Positions 32,133 to 41,046 of a stretch of 64,000 bases of DNA are shown here, piece by piece. The notes beneath the pieces are model-generated. The model made no database searches. It was not told the DNA's origin and saw only the letters and a program-made list of their open reading frames with translations. Source of the stretch: Synechococcus sp. WH 8016 (GTDB lineage: Bacteria; Cyanobacteriota; Cyanobacteriia; PCC-6307; Cyanobiaceae); the NCBI RefSeq assembly GCF_000230675.1, contig NZ_AGIK01000004.1, forward strand, positions 124,001-188,000, read 5' to 3'. Position numbers and translations under genes: made by a program. Numbering within the stretch: position 1 is the stretch's first letter; every line of letters starts with the position of its first letter.

Positions 32133-35100
32133 ATGCGCCTGATCACTCCTAGCCAGCTGTCGCTGTTTTCGATCAGCCCGGTGATCGGGGCGTGGTGGCA
32201 GGAGCTGGAAGCTCGCAAACTATTTGAAGGCAACAAACCAGCGGTAAGCGAGCTTGACCAGCAGCTGTTTGCCGATGGCTTGCGTCATGAGGAGGTGTTG
32301 CTCGAGAAGCTGGAGAAGGAGGGGCATCGCATCGCTCGTTTGCCTGGCAAGCAAACGGAAGCTGATTACACCGCCACGAAGCAAGCGATGGCTGAGGGGT
32401 ATGACTTCATCCATCAAGCCTCGCTTTGTGATGGTGGAATGCGTGGCAGCGCCGATCTGCTCAGGAAGATTGAGGAGCCGTCAGCGCTGGGTGAGTGGAG
32501 CTACATCCCTATTGAATGCAAGCTCGCCAGCAAACCAAAAACTACTTTCCTGGTTCAGGCTTCTGCCTACTGCGAACTGCTAATCCCGCTTTTAGGTAGT
32601 CGGCCGGATCAGTTCGATCTGTATCTGGGTGGCGGCAGGTTTCAGCGATACAACACTGATCAGTTCTGGGCCTGGTATCAGCATCTACGCCAACGCTTCT
32701 CAGCTTTTCAGGAACGTTTTGACCCCAGCCAAGCGCCTGAGGATGCACCTGGTGACCACAGCAACTGGACAGCGTTTATTGAGGAACGGCTAGAGCAGCA
32801 GCGCGATTTAATCCTGGTGGCGGGGATGCGCCAAAGCCATCGCCAGAAGCTGCGCGCAAAAGGCATCACCACGATCGAGGAGTTGGCTGCTCTACCCGCC
32901 GGGTGCAGCGTGAAAGGACTTTCTGGTGAGGCGTTGCATGAGTTGCGCCAACAAGCTGAACTGCAGCTCACTCCAGTAGGTGCTGATGGCCGTCCGGCTT
33001 ATCGACTGCGACCTGCCATCACTGGCAAAGGACTGAGTGCCTTGCCTGCGGCTGATCCCGGCGACATCTGGTTTGACATGGAGGGGATCCAAGATTCGGT
33101 GGCTGGCACCAAGCTCGAATATCTGTTCGGAGCTTGTTATCGCGATACGCCTGATACCCATCCAGTGTTCAAGGCTTGGTGGGCCCACACCCCAGAGGAA
33201 GAAAAAGCCGCCTTTGCTGCTTGGGTGGATTGGGTAGAAGACCGGCGCAGGAGCCATCCCGGCCTGCACGTCTATCACTACGCGGCCTATGAAAAAACAG
33301 CGATGCGACGGCTGGCGCAGCAACACGCCACTCGGGAACTAGAGATCGACAACTGGCTGCGCAACGGTTTGCTGGTGGATCTGTTGCCGGTGGTGACTAG
33401 TTCGATCGTGCTGGGTGAGCCCAGCTACTCGATCAAGAAGGTGGAGCACCTTTATATGGAGCAGCGTGAGGCAGGGGTCACTAACGCCGGAGATTCGGTG
33501 GTTGCCTATCTGCACTGGCAGCTCTCTGACGAACCGGAGGTTCCTGGCGAGGCTCCTACCTACAGCTCAAAGCTGAAAGCGATTGAGGACTACAACCGGG
33601 AGGATTGCGAAAGCACTGCGTTTTTGCACGACTGGCTGCGCCAGCGCAAAGCGGAACTGGGTCTGCCGGAATACCCACTGCAGCAGTTAAGTGAAGACGA
33701 GCAGGAGCTACGGGAGCCGCAACCGCTGGAGCTGCTTAGCCAACAACTCCTCGATGAGATTCCTGATCCACTTACTGATGACAATGCGATCGGACCGCTT
33801 GGCTTGAGCTGGAAAGCCCAAAAGCTTCTCGCTCAATTGCTGCCCTTCCACCACCGGGAGGCAAAGGTGGGCTGGTGGGCCTATTTCGATCGCAGGAGCA
33901 AAGCTGAACTTAGCCCCGACGAGCTGATCGACGACGGAGAAGCAATCGCAGAAGTTAAGTGGGTAGGGATGGAAGAGCGGCCCAGCGCCAGGACAGGCGC
34001 AGACATTCATCACTTCCGTTTTGACCCCAGCCAGCCACTGAAACTGCATGCCGGTAATGGCGACGGACGGCTCACCGTGGAGCTACCAGCCACCCGCCTG
34101 AAGCTGGATGTCGATGCCCTCGATAGCAAGCAGGGCAGCGTGAGCTTGAAGTTGCCTTGGAGGAAACGCGATCAACGCCTCGCCAATGGAGAAGGAGAGG
34201 GCATCCCTAAGGAGCCAACCTCAATCATCAGAGTCCCGGCGGACATCAGTAAACCGTTGCGAGAACGGCTGGAAGAGCAGGCGATGGAGTGGGTCCACGA
34301 GAACAAACCAATTCCCAAAGCAATCGTGCAGCTGCTTGAACGGAAGCCGCTTAAAGAACTCAATGAACTGAACGCAGTGATTGCTGGAGATCCCAATGCT
34401 GTAGCGGGTGCACTGGCGAGTTACCTGCAGGAGCATTCCGGCATCAGCCTGGCGCTGCAGGGTCCACCGGGCACCGGCAAAACCACTGTCACTGGTCAGG
34501 TGATTGCCCAACTGGTTGCAGTAGGCCAGCGGGTAGCGATCAGCTCGAATAGCCATCCGGCGATCAACAACCTGCTCAGGAAAGCTAAAAGCACATGCAC
34601 TGCAGCAGGCGCATCGAGCGAGGTGGTGAAGTGCAGCAATGCCAAGGAGGATCCACTGGCGGCTGAAGGCTTTTCTGTAGTGAGGCCAGACCAGCTCACA
34701 GAAGAGATGGCAGTAGTAGGTGGCACCACCTGGATGTTCTGCAAAGAAGAACTTGATGATCAGTTCGATCTGTTGGTGGTGGACGAGGCGGGACAGATGT
34801 CGCTCGCCAATCTTCTGGTGATGGCTCGCTGCGCTCGCTCGATCCTGCTGGTGGGCGATCAACAGCAACTAGCTCAGCCATCTCAAGCCGATCATCCTGG
34901 CGACTCAGGTCAAAGCTGCCTTGAGTATTGGATGGAAGGCGCATCTGTGGTGCCGTCTGATCGCGGCGTGTTTCTAGGCACTAGCTGGCGTATGGAACCC
35001 AGCCTCACGGCAATGGTGAGTGAGCTGTTTTACGAGGGCAGGCTCAAGGCCAATCCTGGAAATTGCGCAAACCGCATCGAATGGGCCAAACCATGCCAAA

Positions 35101-35606
35101 GCAAAGCGGGATTACTGCTACCTGAGCAGGGCCTTGTTTTTGAAGCAGTGGACCACAGCGGTAATAGCGTCTGCAGCGAGGAAGAAATCAATCGCATCGA
35201 AGAGCTGGTGGATGCCCTGCTGGGGGGCCACTACCAACACGCCAAAGCAGGAGAACTAGATGAAGGCCCGCTGACTGCCAACCAGATCTTGGTGACAGCG
35301 CCATACAACGTGCAGGTGAACCGGCTGAAGCAACGGCTCAATGGTCGTGCTCGGGTTGGCACGGTGGATAAGTTCCAGGGTCAGGAGGCTCCGGTTGCCA
35401 TTCATTCGCTTACGGCAAGCAGCGGTGATGAGGCACCCAGAGGGCTGAGTTTTTTATTGGAGCCAAATCGATTGAACGTGGCAATCAGTAGGGCTCAGTG
35501 CCTGTCGATTGTGGTGGGCTCCTCCAACCTGGCCAGTGGCATCGCAAACACGGTGGCGGAAGCCGAGCAGATAAATCGGTTATGCAGGCTTCAATCGCAC
35601 CAATGA
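32133..35606 (+). CDS. TM0106-type RecB-like nuclease / RNase H-like / SF1 helicase fusion
   Basis: The 1,157-aa protein begins with a RecB-like PD-(D/E)XK module: MRLITPSQLSLFSISPVIGA at the N-terminus, GSADLLRKI near residue 107 and YIPIECKLAS near 127, giving the D ... E-x-K set. A 3'-5' exonuclease-like RNase H fold follows (DIWFDMEGIQDSV near 311, HVYHYAAYEKTA). A helicase with Walker A QGPPGTGKTT near 776, LLVVDEAGQM near 883, VGDQQQLAQPS, TVDKFQGQEAPVA and RLNVAISRAQC completes it. It looks like a DNA-processing or defence enzyme; cellular repair is the alternative. Confidence 0.82.
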   Translation: MRLITPSQLSLFSISPVIGAWWQELEARKLFEGNKPAVSELDQQLFADGLRHEEVLLEKLEKEGHRIARLPGKQTEADYTATKQAMAEGYDFIHQASLCDGGMRGSADLLRKIEEPSALGEWSYIPIECKLASKPKTTFLVQASAYCELLIPLLGSRPDQFDLYLGGGRFQRYNTDQFWAWYQHLRQRFSAFQERFDPSQAPEDAPGDHSNWTAFIEERLEQQRDLILVAGMRQSHRQKLRAKGITTIEELAALPAGCSVKGLSGEALHELRQQAELQLTPVGADGRPAYRLRPAITGKGLSALPAADPGDIWFDMEGIQDSVAGTKLEYLFGACYRDTPDTHPVFKAWWAHTPEEEKAAFAAWVDWVEDRRRSHPGLHVYHYAAYEKTAMRRLAQQHATRELEIDNWLRNGLLVDLLPVVTSSIVLGEPSYSIKKVEHLYMEQREAGVTNAGDSVVAYLHWQLSDEPEVPGEAPTYSSKLKAIEDYNREDCESTAFLHDWLRQRKAELGLPEYPLQQLSEDEQELREPQPLELLSQQLLDEIPDPLTDDNAIGPLGLSWKAQKLLAQLLPFHHREAKVGWWAYFDRRSKAELSPDELIDDGEAIAEVKWVGMEERPSARTGADIHHFRFDPSQPLKLHAGNGDGRLTVELPATRLKLDVDALDSKQGSVSLKLPWRKRDQRLANGEGEGIPKEPTSIIRVPADISKPLRERLEEQAMEWVHENKPIPKAIVQLLERKPLKELNELNAVIAGDPNAVAGALASYLQEHSGISLALQGPPGTGKTTVTGQVIAQLVAVGQRVAISSNSHPAINNLLRKAKSTCTAAGASSEVVKCSNAKEDPLAAEGFSVVRPDQLTEEMAVVGGTTWMFCKEELDDQFDLLVVDEAGQMSLANLLVMARCARSILLVGDQQQLAQPSQADHPGDSGQSCLEYWMEGASVVPSDRGVFLGTSWRMEPSLTAMVSELFYEGRLKANPGNCANRIEWAKPCQSKAGLLLPEQGLVFEAVDHSGNSVCSEEEINRIEELVDALLGGHYQHAKAGELDEGPLTANQILVTAPYNVQVNRLKQRLNGRARVGTVDKFQGQEAPVAIHSLTASSGDEAPRGLSFLLEPNRLNVAISRAQCLSIVVGSSNLASGIANTVAEAEQINRLCRLQSHQ

Positions 35607-35853
35607 TCAAGTAATAAATGAAGTAAAAGAGCCTCTCGTATAACCCAATTAATAGAGGACGATTTATGAAGGCTGCGATGCCCATGAAAACTTCCACGCC
35701 TTGACTGATAACGTATGGATCACCTGGGACACTCCCTGCAGCATGAAAGCTGATAAAAGATCACTGTTCACAGTGCTCAACACATAAATAGTCGAATGAG
35801 GTTGCGACAAGGAGAGTGAAGCCTTAGTCTGCTGGGGTTGTATAGAAAAATGT

Positions 35854-36063
35854 ATGAACTACAGCAAAGAATTGCTTATTAAGTGCTTGACAAATGAGTA
35901 TGAGCACTTGCTCCATGACAGCGAAGAGCCATTAGACATGACTATCGAAGAGCGCAGAGAATGGTTCAATACTCTCTCTGTTGAGCAGCTCATTGAAGAG
36001 ACAGGTTGGGACGATGAAGAAGACCTAAAAGAGTTTATCGAAAATTGGAAGGGTGAGGAATAG
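35854..36063 (+). CDS. 69-aa acidic helical protein
   Basis: MNYSKELLIKCLTNEYEHLL and LSVEQLIEETGWDDEEDLKE followed by FIENW define a small acidic domain. The same domain forms the C-terminus of the TPR protein at 37288-39486 (QLRQAVINDYAYL ... MSWEELMQET ... YMETW). Stand-alone copies occur in marine picocyanobacteria as far as I recall. The function is unknown. The frame continues open after its TAG for 54 codons. Confidence 0.65.
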   Translation: MNYSKELLIKCLTNEYEHLLHDSEEPLDMTIEERREWFNTLSVEQLIEETGWDDEEDLKEFIENWKGEE

Positions 36064-36117
36064 AGAGGACTAGGTTATGAGTTCATATACATAAACTCAT
36101 CAAGAGGATGGAAACGA

Positions 36118-36228
36118 ATGGGGGATGATAATTTTCACGTTTCCATAGAAGGAATTTACAAGGATGATAAATCGATTAAGTCTCTCTATGTTGAATTGCT
36201 AAATGACGATCCTGACTTTGACTTCTGA
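36118..36228 (+). CDS. Possible 36-aa acidic peptide
   Basis: ATG at 36118 to TGA at 36226 encodes MGDDNFHVSIEGIYKDDKSI followed by KSLYVELLNDDPDFDF. AAGAGGA lies about 10 bases upstream. The frame is in phase with, and open back to, the stop of the previous gene, so it may be a separate peptide or a former C-terminal extension. It resembles the peptide at 36997-37113. Confidence 0.4.
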   Translation: MGDDNFHVSIEGIYKDDKSIKSLYVELLNDDPDFDF

Positions 36229-36396
36229 AAAGCGAAGGAACACAAAGGCTTAAACTCTACTTTTGGAACGCTATATCCTGGTGTAGAATATCTACCTTCT
36301 TCGCATCTTACGTGCAGATGGATACTCTGAGGGCTAACGGATAACGATTCTGTGAGATTGGTCTTAACATCTCACTCACTTCACCAAGAGAAGAAG

Positions 36397-36834
36397 ATGA
36401 GCAGTAGAAAGCAGATTGGGAGATACCTGAGCTACAAAATGGCCTTTGACAGGCTTGAAGAATCCCTATCTGAAGGATGGTTGCTAGAGGCTTTGGCGAT
36501 CGAAGAAAGCATAATTTCAGATAGGTTAATGTCAATACTGAAATCACGAAACATTAAACCAAACGCCAGACAAAGTCTCAGAGGAATGATTGAGCAAGTA
36601 AAGAAATTACTTACAAATACTGGCAATCTGTCAAATGATGACATCTTCAAGGAGCTAGACGATTGGCGTCATCAAAGGAACGAATGCATTCACAGCCTCT
36701 GCAAGCCAAACGATGAATCGCAATCAGAGCGATCCACAGAGTTGTTTAATGAGAAGCTTTGGCATACCTCTAGAAAAGGATATATATTGGCAGAGCTTAC
36801 TAGGGATCTAGCAAATCAAATAAAAAGATCTTGA
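36397..36834 (+). CDS. HEPN-like protein (Rx4H motif)
   Basis: From the ATG at 36397 (AAGAGAAGAAG upstream) the 145-aa all-helical protein contains WRHQRNECIHSL, an R-x4-H motif (Arg94, His99). This is the signature of HEPN ribonucleases found in toxin-antitoxin and abortive-infection systems. The preceding helices (EGWLLEALAIEESIISDRLM, RGMIEQVKKLL) fit a four-helix HEPN bundle, including its dimer helix. No obvious nucleotidyltransferase antitoxin is adjacent. The toxin role is inferred. Confidence 0.6.
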   Translation: MSSRKQIGRYLSYKMAFDRLEESLSEGWLLEALAIEESIISDRLMSILKSRNIKPNARQSLRGMIEQVKKLLTNTGNLSNDDIFKELDDWRHQRNECIHSLCKPNDESQSERSTELFNEKLWHTSRKGYILAELTRDLANQIKRS

Positions 36835-36996
36835 TAGATCAAAAATTCTCGCGATAACTTCAGAAGGATGTACTTAGATTGTCAAGTTCAACTCTCCCTT
36901 TTTTTATTGCATTTAGATCAATAGAGGGGCACTGTATTGCCTTCTTGAGAGCCAAGAATCAAATTCTTCTCTCGCAATAACGATTCCTTTATTGAA

Positions 36997-37113
36997 TTAC
37001 TCTTGATTTGGTAGTTCATCTCCAGACCACCAACAATAAATCTGTTTCAAAAAACAACCATGTTGATCTATCTCTGCAATTTCAAAGTCGAAGTCTTCAT
37101 CATCTCTGCCCAT
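36997..37113 (-). CDS. Possible 38-aa acidic peptide
   Basis: ATG at 37113 to TAA at 36997 encodes MGRDDEDFDFEIAEIDQHGC and FLKQIYCWWSGDELPNQE. It is the only protein-like frame in the 450-base gap after the HEPN-like gene. The order MG-DD-F ... I ... I ... K-x-[IL]-Y ... D is similar to the peptide at 36118-36228 on the other strand. The evidence is composition only. Confidence 0.35.
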   Translation of the reverse strand: MGRDDEDFDFEIAEIDQHGCFLKQIYCWWSGDELPNQE

Positions 37114-37287
37114 GAACTTTATTTCTGACCAAACTCCTTTTTCTCTACAAATAAATCGAGTTGCATTTTAGATACTTCCGAGCTTGCTGAAAATTATCGA
37201 AAATCTTAAGTGTGTGACTTGATAATCCGTCATAATAAATGACTGCATAGCATTTAGATGCTTTGTGCCTAACTTTGATATGGGTGA

Positions 37288-39486
37288 TTAATTGACAAGC
37301 GTTGTACTACCATCTTCGTTCTTTAGATATTTCATCTCTGCATACATTGTTCTATCGAGCCAGGTCTCCATGTATTCACTTAAAGGGTGATTGAGTTTTG
37401 GGTTTTCATTTTCAATAACAGATGTTTCTTGCATCAGCTCTTCCCATGACATGGATGCTGCATTTAATTTGAAATCTTCCAGGGAAGTTTCATCAGATTG
37501 AGTACCCCCATCTCCGAAGCAGAGATACGCATAGTCATTGATGACAGCCTGACGAAGCTGTTCGATGGTGTATTCGGTATTGATTACACGTTCCTTAGGG
37601 TCTTCTTTCGTAGTTGCTACTCGCCCATGGTTTCCCCACTGGTTCAAAAATTGCCTTGTATCTCCCGAGTAGTCCCTATGAATCTCGTTAGCCAATTGAT
37701 CATCCGACATCGTATCAAGTTCATTGCGATAATCTTGTATGAGGACCTGTGCATCTTTTCCTGCATCTTTACTAATCCAATCCTGTTTCCTGGAGAGAGC
37801 GTCAATAATCTCTTCTCTCCTATATGGCCCATTACCATAATCAGTAAAACATTGATTGGTAGAAGATAAAATATTAAATGCTTTCACTTCGAAAAAATCA
37901 GATTCTTCTGCTGAGGTAACTAAGTCTATATTTGTTGAAGCAATAGTCCAAAGCATCGTCTGACGTATTACATAGATCTCGTCAAACATTTTTTGCTGCT
38001 CAAGACCAGACTGAATTTCCAAAAATCTTAAATAATTTTCTCCATTGTCCCTTTCTTCTCTTGAGCCACAATCAGTTAAATTAAGGAGCTTATTGCAGTA
38101 AATCGAACACCCGTAGACGATATATTCCTCGATCTCATTGGCTCTTTCGGACTGCTTTTTGATCTCTTCGTCATTTAACACTTCATGAAGACGGGTATCG
38201 GTATCGGCAAAAATTTTATATAGAAAATACTCACCAAAGGCTTCGTTGTCGTCATTCATTTTACCATTCATATTGATAGACATGCAGGCATAAGTTAGAT
38301 TCCTTAGACGGAAAAGAAAGTATGAATCGTGATATTTAAAGGAGATCTTTAATTGATTGAAGTATTCAGTGATGAGTTCGCTTCGAAGCCCAGAAAACTC
38401 TTCTACTACTTGCGTTTGTCCGCCGTCATCGCGCAGCATCTCAATATACTTCTCATACCGGAAGATGTAAGCGGCATTTCTGCATAGCAATGCCTGAGCA
38501 ATTCTCCACTCTTCAAGGTTGTCTGTTGGTTTTAGCAAGTCAATTGAAGGTTCTTTTTTCTTTAGTTTTTGCTGAATATGTAAGATATGCTTTTCGACCT
38601 CTTCATCTGTTGTGCTATTTAACTTGTAGGTATTTAGGTCCTCTAAAGCACTTTCGTAATCCAATAAAAATAGACTAAGTAAGCCTCTTAGCCTGTAAGC
38701 TTCCCAAAAGTTAGCATCAATATGTAATATATTTGAATATTCCTCGGCCGCCTTCTTGTACTCCTCGAGTCGAGAGTAAGTAATGCCTAAATAGCTTCTG
38801 GCCTGCAGATCATTAGGGTTTAAATCAATGGCAGCTTGCAAGTCAGACTTGGCACTGATATGATCATCGATAGTAGATTCAAGAACAGCTCTTGAGACGT
38901 GCGATTGTTGACTTAATTCTTTGTATTCATCCATTGCAATAGATTTGCTGTAGTCCTCTATTGCATCAGAAGTCTGTTTTATTTTTTCGTTTGTCCTCCC
39001 TCTCTCAAAGTAAGCACGCTGAGTTGGTCTTGTTTTCAATGACTGATCAAAAAAGGTAATGGCTCTCGGGAAATTCCCAAGTTCATAGCAACAACAACCC
39101 ATTCTTAAAAGAATACTCTCCACATTGATATGAGATAAATGTTCGGGATAATCATCTAAGGCTGAGAAGAAAAGCGCTAACGATTCTTGAAAATTACCCT
39201 TTTGAAACTCTTCCTCTCCTTCCTCTATATGACTTAGAAATAATGATTGGGACGTGGATGGATTGCAATGCTCACTATCCCGTTCGGGATTTATGCGGCG
39301 AAAAGCCTTGTAGATAATGTCAGCAGAAAAATACAGGCCGATCACGAGCCCGCAAATGCGGATCCATGACGGTCCTTTCGTCAAAAGAGCATTCGCCTGC
39401 AGAGCAATTATGAATAGAAAGAATGATAACCATGCATAGTCACTCCACTTAAGACGCTTTATGAAAATGGATATAGGTGATTTCAT
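37288..39486 (-). CDS. Membrane-anchored TPR protein with two copies of a small acidic domain
   Basis: The 732-aa protein has two N-terminal hydrophobic segments (AWLSFFLFIIALQANALL; ICGLVIGLYFSADIIY), then TPR repeats (about residues 80-300; for example GNFQESLALFFSALDDYPEH, EEYKKAAEEYSNILHIDANF). After a helical middle, two tandem copies of the acidic domain of the gene at 35854 follow (about 570-625 and 638-711, each with [MT]S-x-x-[QE]L ... W). It starts 4 bases after the rmuC stop, so they form an operon. TPRs suggest a scaffold; the partner may be RmuC. Confidence 0.72.
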   Translation of the reverse strand: MKSPISIFIKRLKWSDYAWLSFFLFIIALQANALLTKGPSWIRICGLVIGLYFSADIIYKAFRRINPERDSEHCNPSTSQSLFLSHIEEGEEEFQKGNFQESLALFFSALDDYPEHLSHINVESILLRMGCCCYELGNFPRAITFFDQSLKTRPTQRAYFERGRTNEKIKQTSDAIEDYSKSIAMDEYKELSQQSHVSRAVLESTIDDHISAKSDLQAAIDLNPNDLQARSYLGITYSRLEEYKKAAEEYSNILHIDANFWEAYRLRGLLSLFLLDYESALEDLNTYKLNSTTDEEVEKHILHIQQKLKKKEPSIDLLKPTDNLEEWRIAQALLCRNAAYIFRYEKYIEMLRDDGGQTQVVEEFSGLRSELITEYFNQLKISFKYHDSYFLFRLRNLTYACMSINMNGKMNDDNEAFGEYFLYKIFADTDTRLHEVLNDEEIKKQSERANEIEEYIVYGCSIYCNKLLNLTDCGSREERDNGENYLRFLEIQSGLEQQKMFDEIYVIRQTMLWTIASTNIDLVTSAEESDFFEVKAFNILSSTNQCFTDYGNGPYRREEIIDALSRKQDWISKDAGKDAQVLIQDYRNELDTMSDDQLANEIHRDYSGDTRQFLNQWGNHGRVATTKEDPKERVINTEYTIEQLRQAVINDYAYLCFGDGGTQSDETSLEDFKLNAASMSWEELMQETSVIENENPKLNHPLSEYMETWLDRTMYAEMKYLKNEDGSTTLVN

Positions 39487-39489
39487 TGC

Positions 39490-40929
39490 TTACTCTCCAG
39501 ATTGAATTTCTCTGACGACGCTATCTATACCATCACCAATCGTTGTTTCACTGTTCTGACCCGCAAGCTCAGCAAATCGTCTCCCCTGCGGTAACAAGCG
39601 ACTCTGCGCAGAGCCAACTGCCTCGTTATAGCTCTTGTTGAGTCTTGCCAAATTGCTTCCTACAGCGTTGAACTTGTCGACAAACATCAAGAACCGCTTA
39701 TGCAGCTCAACAGCATTGTTCTGGATCTCCTCAATATTTGCCGCTATTTCACCTTGCTGAATTGTCATCGATAAGCCCTTGAGAATCGCGAGGAGACTTG
39801 TTGGGAAAGTCAGGATGATCTTCTTGCTAAACGCGTACTCCAGAAGGTCAGGATCGCGTTCCAATGCCATTGATAGGGCTCCTTCAACAGGAATGAACAG
39901 AACGACTCCGTCAACGACCTGTCCCAAGGAACTCAGCTTTCCTGCGTAATCCTTCTTACTAAGGAGATCAATATGACTACGGACTTTTTTGAGGTGCTCC
40001 TTTAAGGCTGCCTCACGCTGTGTTTCGTCTGTGGCCTGCAAGGCATCCAGATAACTCTCGATCGGTGCCTTGGAATCCACGATGAGCCTGCGCGAACCAG
40101 GAATAGTGATCACGCAGTCCGGGCGATAGGCACCTTCATCTGTATCGACATGCACTTGCTCGTCGAAATCGCAGTAGCTGATCAGACCAACGAACTCCAA
40201 GATTCTGTGAAGGTTCACCTCTCCCCATCGGCCCTTCACGTTGGGGGAACGCAAAGCAGATGTGAGCTGCTGAGCTGCGCCTTTAACGTCTTCGCTGCGT
40301 TGACGCAGATCCATGGTGGTCTGGGCCAATGCCCCAAGCTTCTCTACTGACTCCTTCTGTAAGACCTGCATCTGCTGCCGCAGCTGCTCCATTTGTTTGG
40401 CAAAAGGCTCACTAACGCTTTCTTTGGTGGATTTGAGCAAGGCGTCCCTAGAGCCATCAAGCATCTGACCACTAAGGGAGCGAAATTGGGTCAGTAGATC
40501 AGCCCGAGCTTGCTCCAGAAATTGAGTTTGAGTCTCTTGCGAACGGAGCTTCTCAGCTATCTCTGCCGCCTGCTTGCTGAGGGTCTCTTTCTCTGACCTG
40601 ATCTGCTCAAGGACGTTAGTTGTCGTGGACTGCGAAGACTTCAGCTCATCTCGCTCGCGGCTGACTGCCTCAAGCTGTGTACGGCTGACAGCAGCAACCT
40701 CTTTGGCTTCTTGCAGCTGCAACTGCTGTTGTTTGAACTCCGCGTTCTGTGCCTCAAGCTGATCCCCAAACTTGCCCAACCCCTCATTGGCTTGCCCTAG
40801 GCGCTCTTCTAGACGCCCTAAGTCGCCAGTGCCACCTGCGGGCCTAGAACGCCCAAACATCTTGCTGAGGATGAAACCAACGATCACGCCGGTTAAGACA
40901 CCCGTGATGAAGAGGAGAACTGCTGGCAA
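39490..40929 (-). CDS. rmuC: DNA recombination protein RmuC
   Basis: The 479-aa protein (TTG start) has one N-terminal membrane helix, a coiled coil to about residue 215 and the RmuC core: SPNVKGRWGEVNLHRILEF near 235, YRPDCVITIPGSRRLIVDSK near 270 (PD ... DSK, a PD-(D/E)XK-like site), VVLFIPVEGALSMALE, and ANIEEIQNNAVELHKRF. RmuC limits recombination at inverted repeats; its nuclease activity is predicted. Finding it inside a mobile element, coupled to a TPR protein, is unusual. Confidence 0.85.
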   Translation of the reverse strand: MPAVLLFITGVLTGVIVGFILSKMFGRSRPAGGTGDLGRLEERLGQANEGLGKFGDQLEAQNAEFKQQQLQLQEAKEVAAVSRTQLEAVSRERDELKSSQSTTTNVLEQIRSEKETLSKQAAEIAEKLRSQETQTQFLEQARADLLTQFRSLSGQMLDGSRDALLKSTKESVSEPFAKQMEQLRQQMQVLQKESVEKLGALAQTTMDLRQRSEDVKGAAQQLTSALRSPNVKGRWGEVNLHRILEFVGLISYCDFDEQVHVDTDEGAYRPDCVITIPGSRRLIVDSKAPIESYLDALQATDETQREAALKEHLKKVRSHIDLLSKKDYAGKLSSLGQVVDGVVLFIPVEGALSMALERDPDLLEYAFSKKIILTFPTSLLAILKGLSMTIQQGEIAANIEEIQNNAVELHKRFLMFVDKFNAVGSNLARLNKSYNEAVGSAQSRLLPQGRRFAELAGQNSETTIGDGIDSVVREIQSGE

Positions 40930-41046
40930 CGACTTTTGGATTAGATCACGCGCGACTCATAACCCGAACCAACTGAAATAAGCAAACGCTTGCAAAGAAT
41001 GCATAGGGTCGGTTAGTAGTATTTGCAATTAAGCCATATGTCCTGA

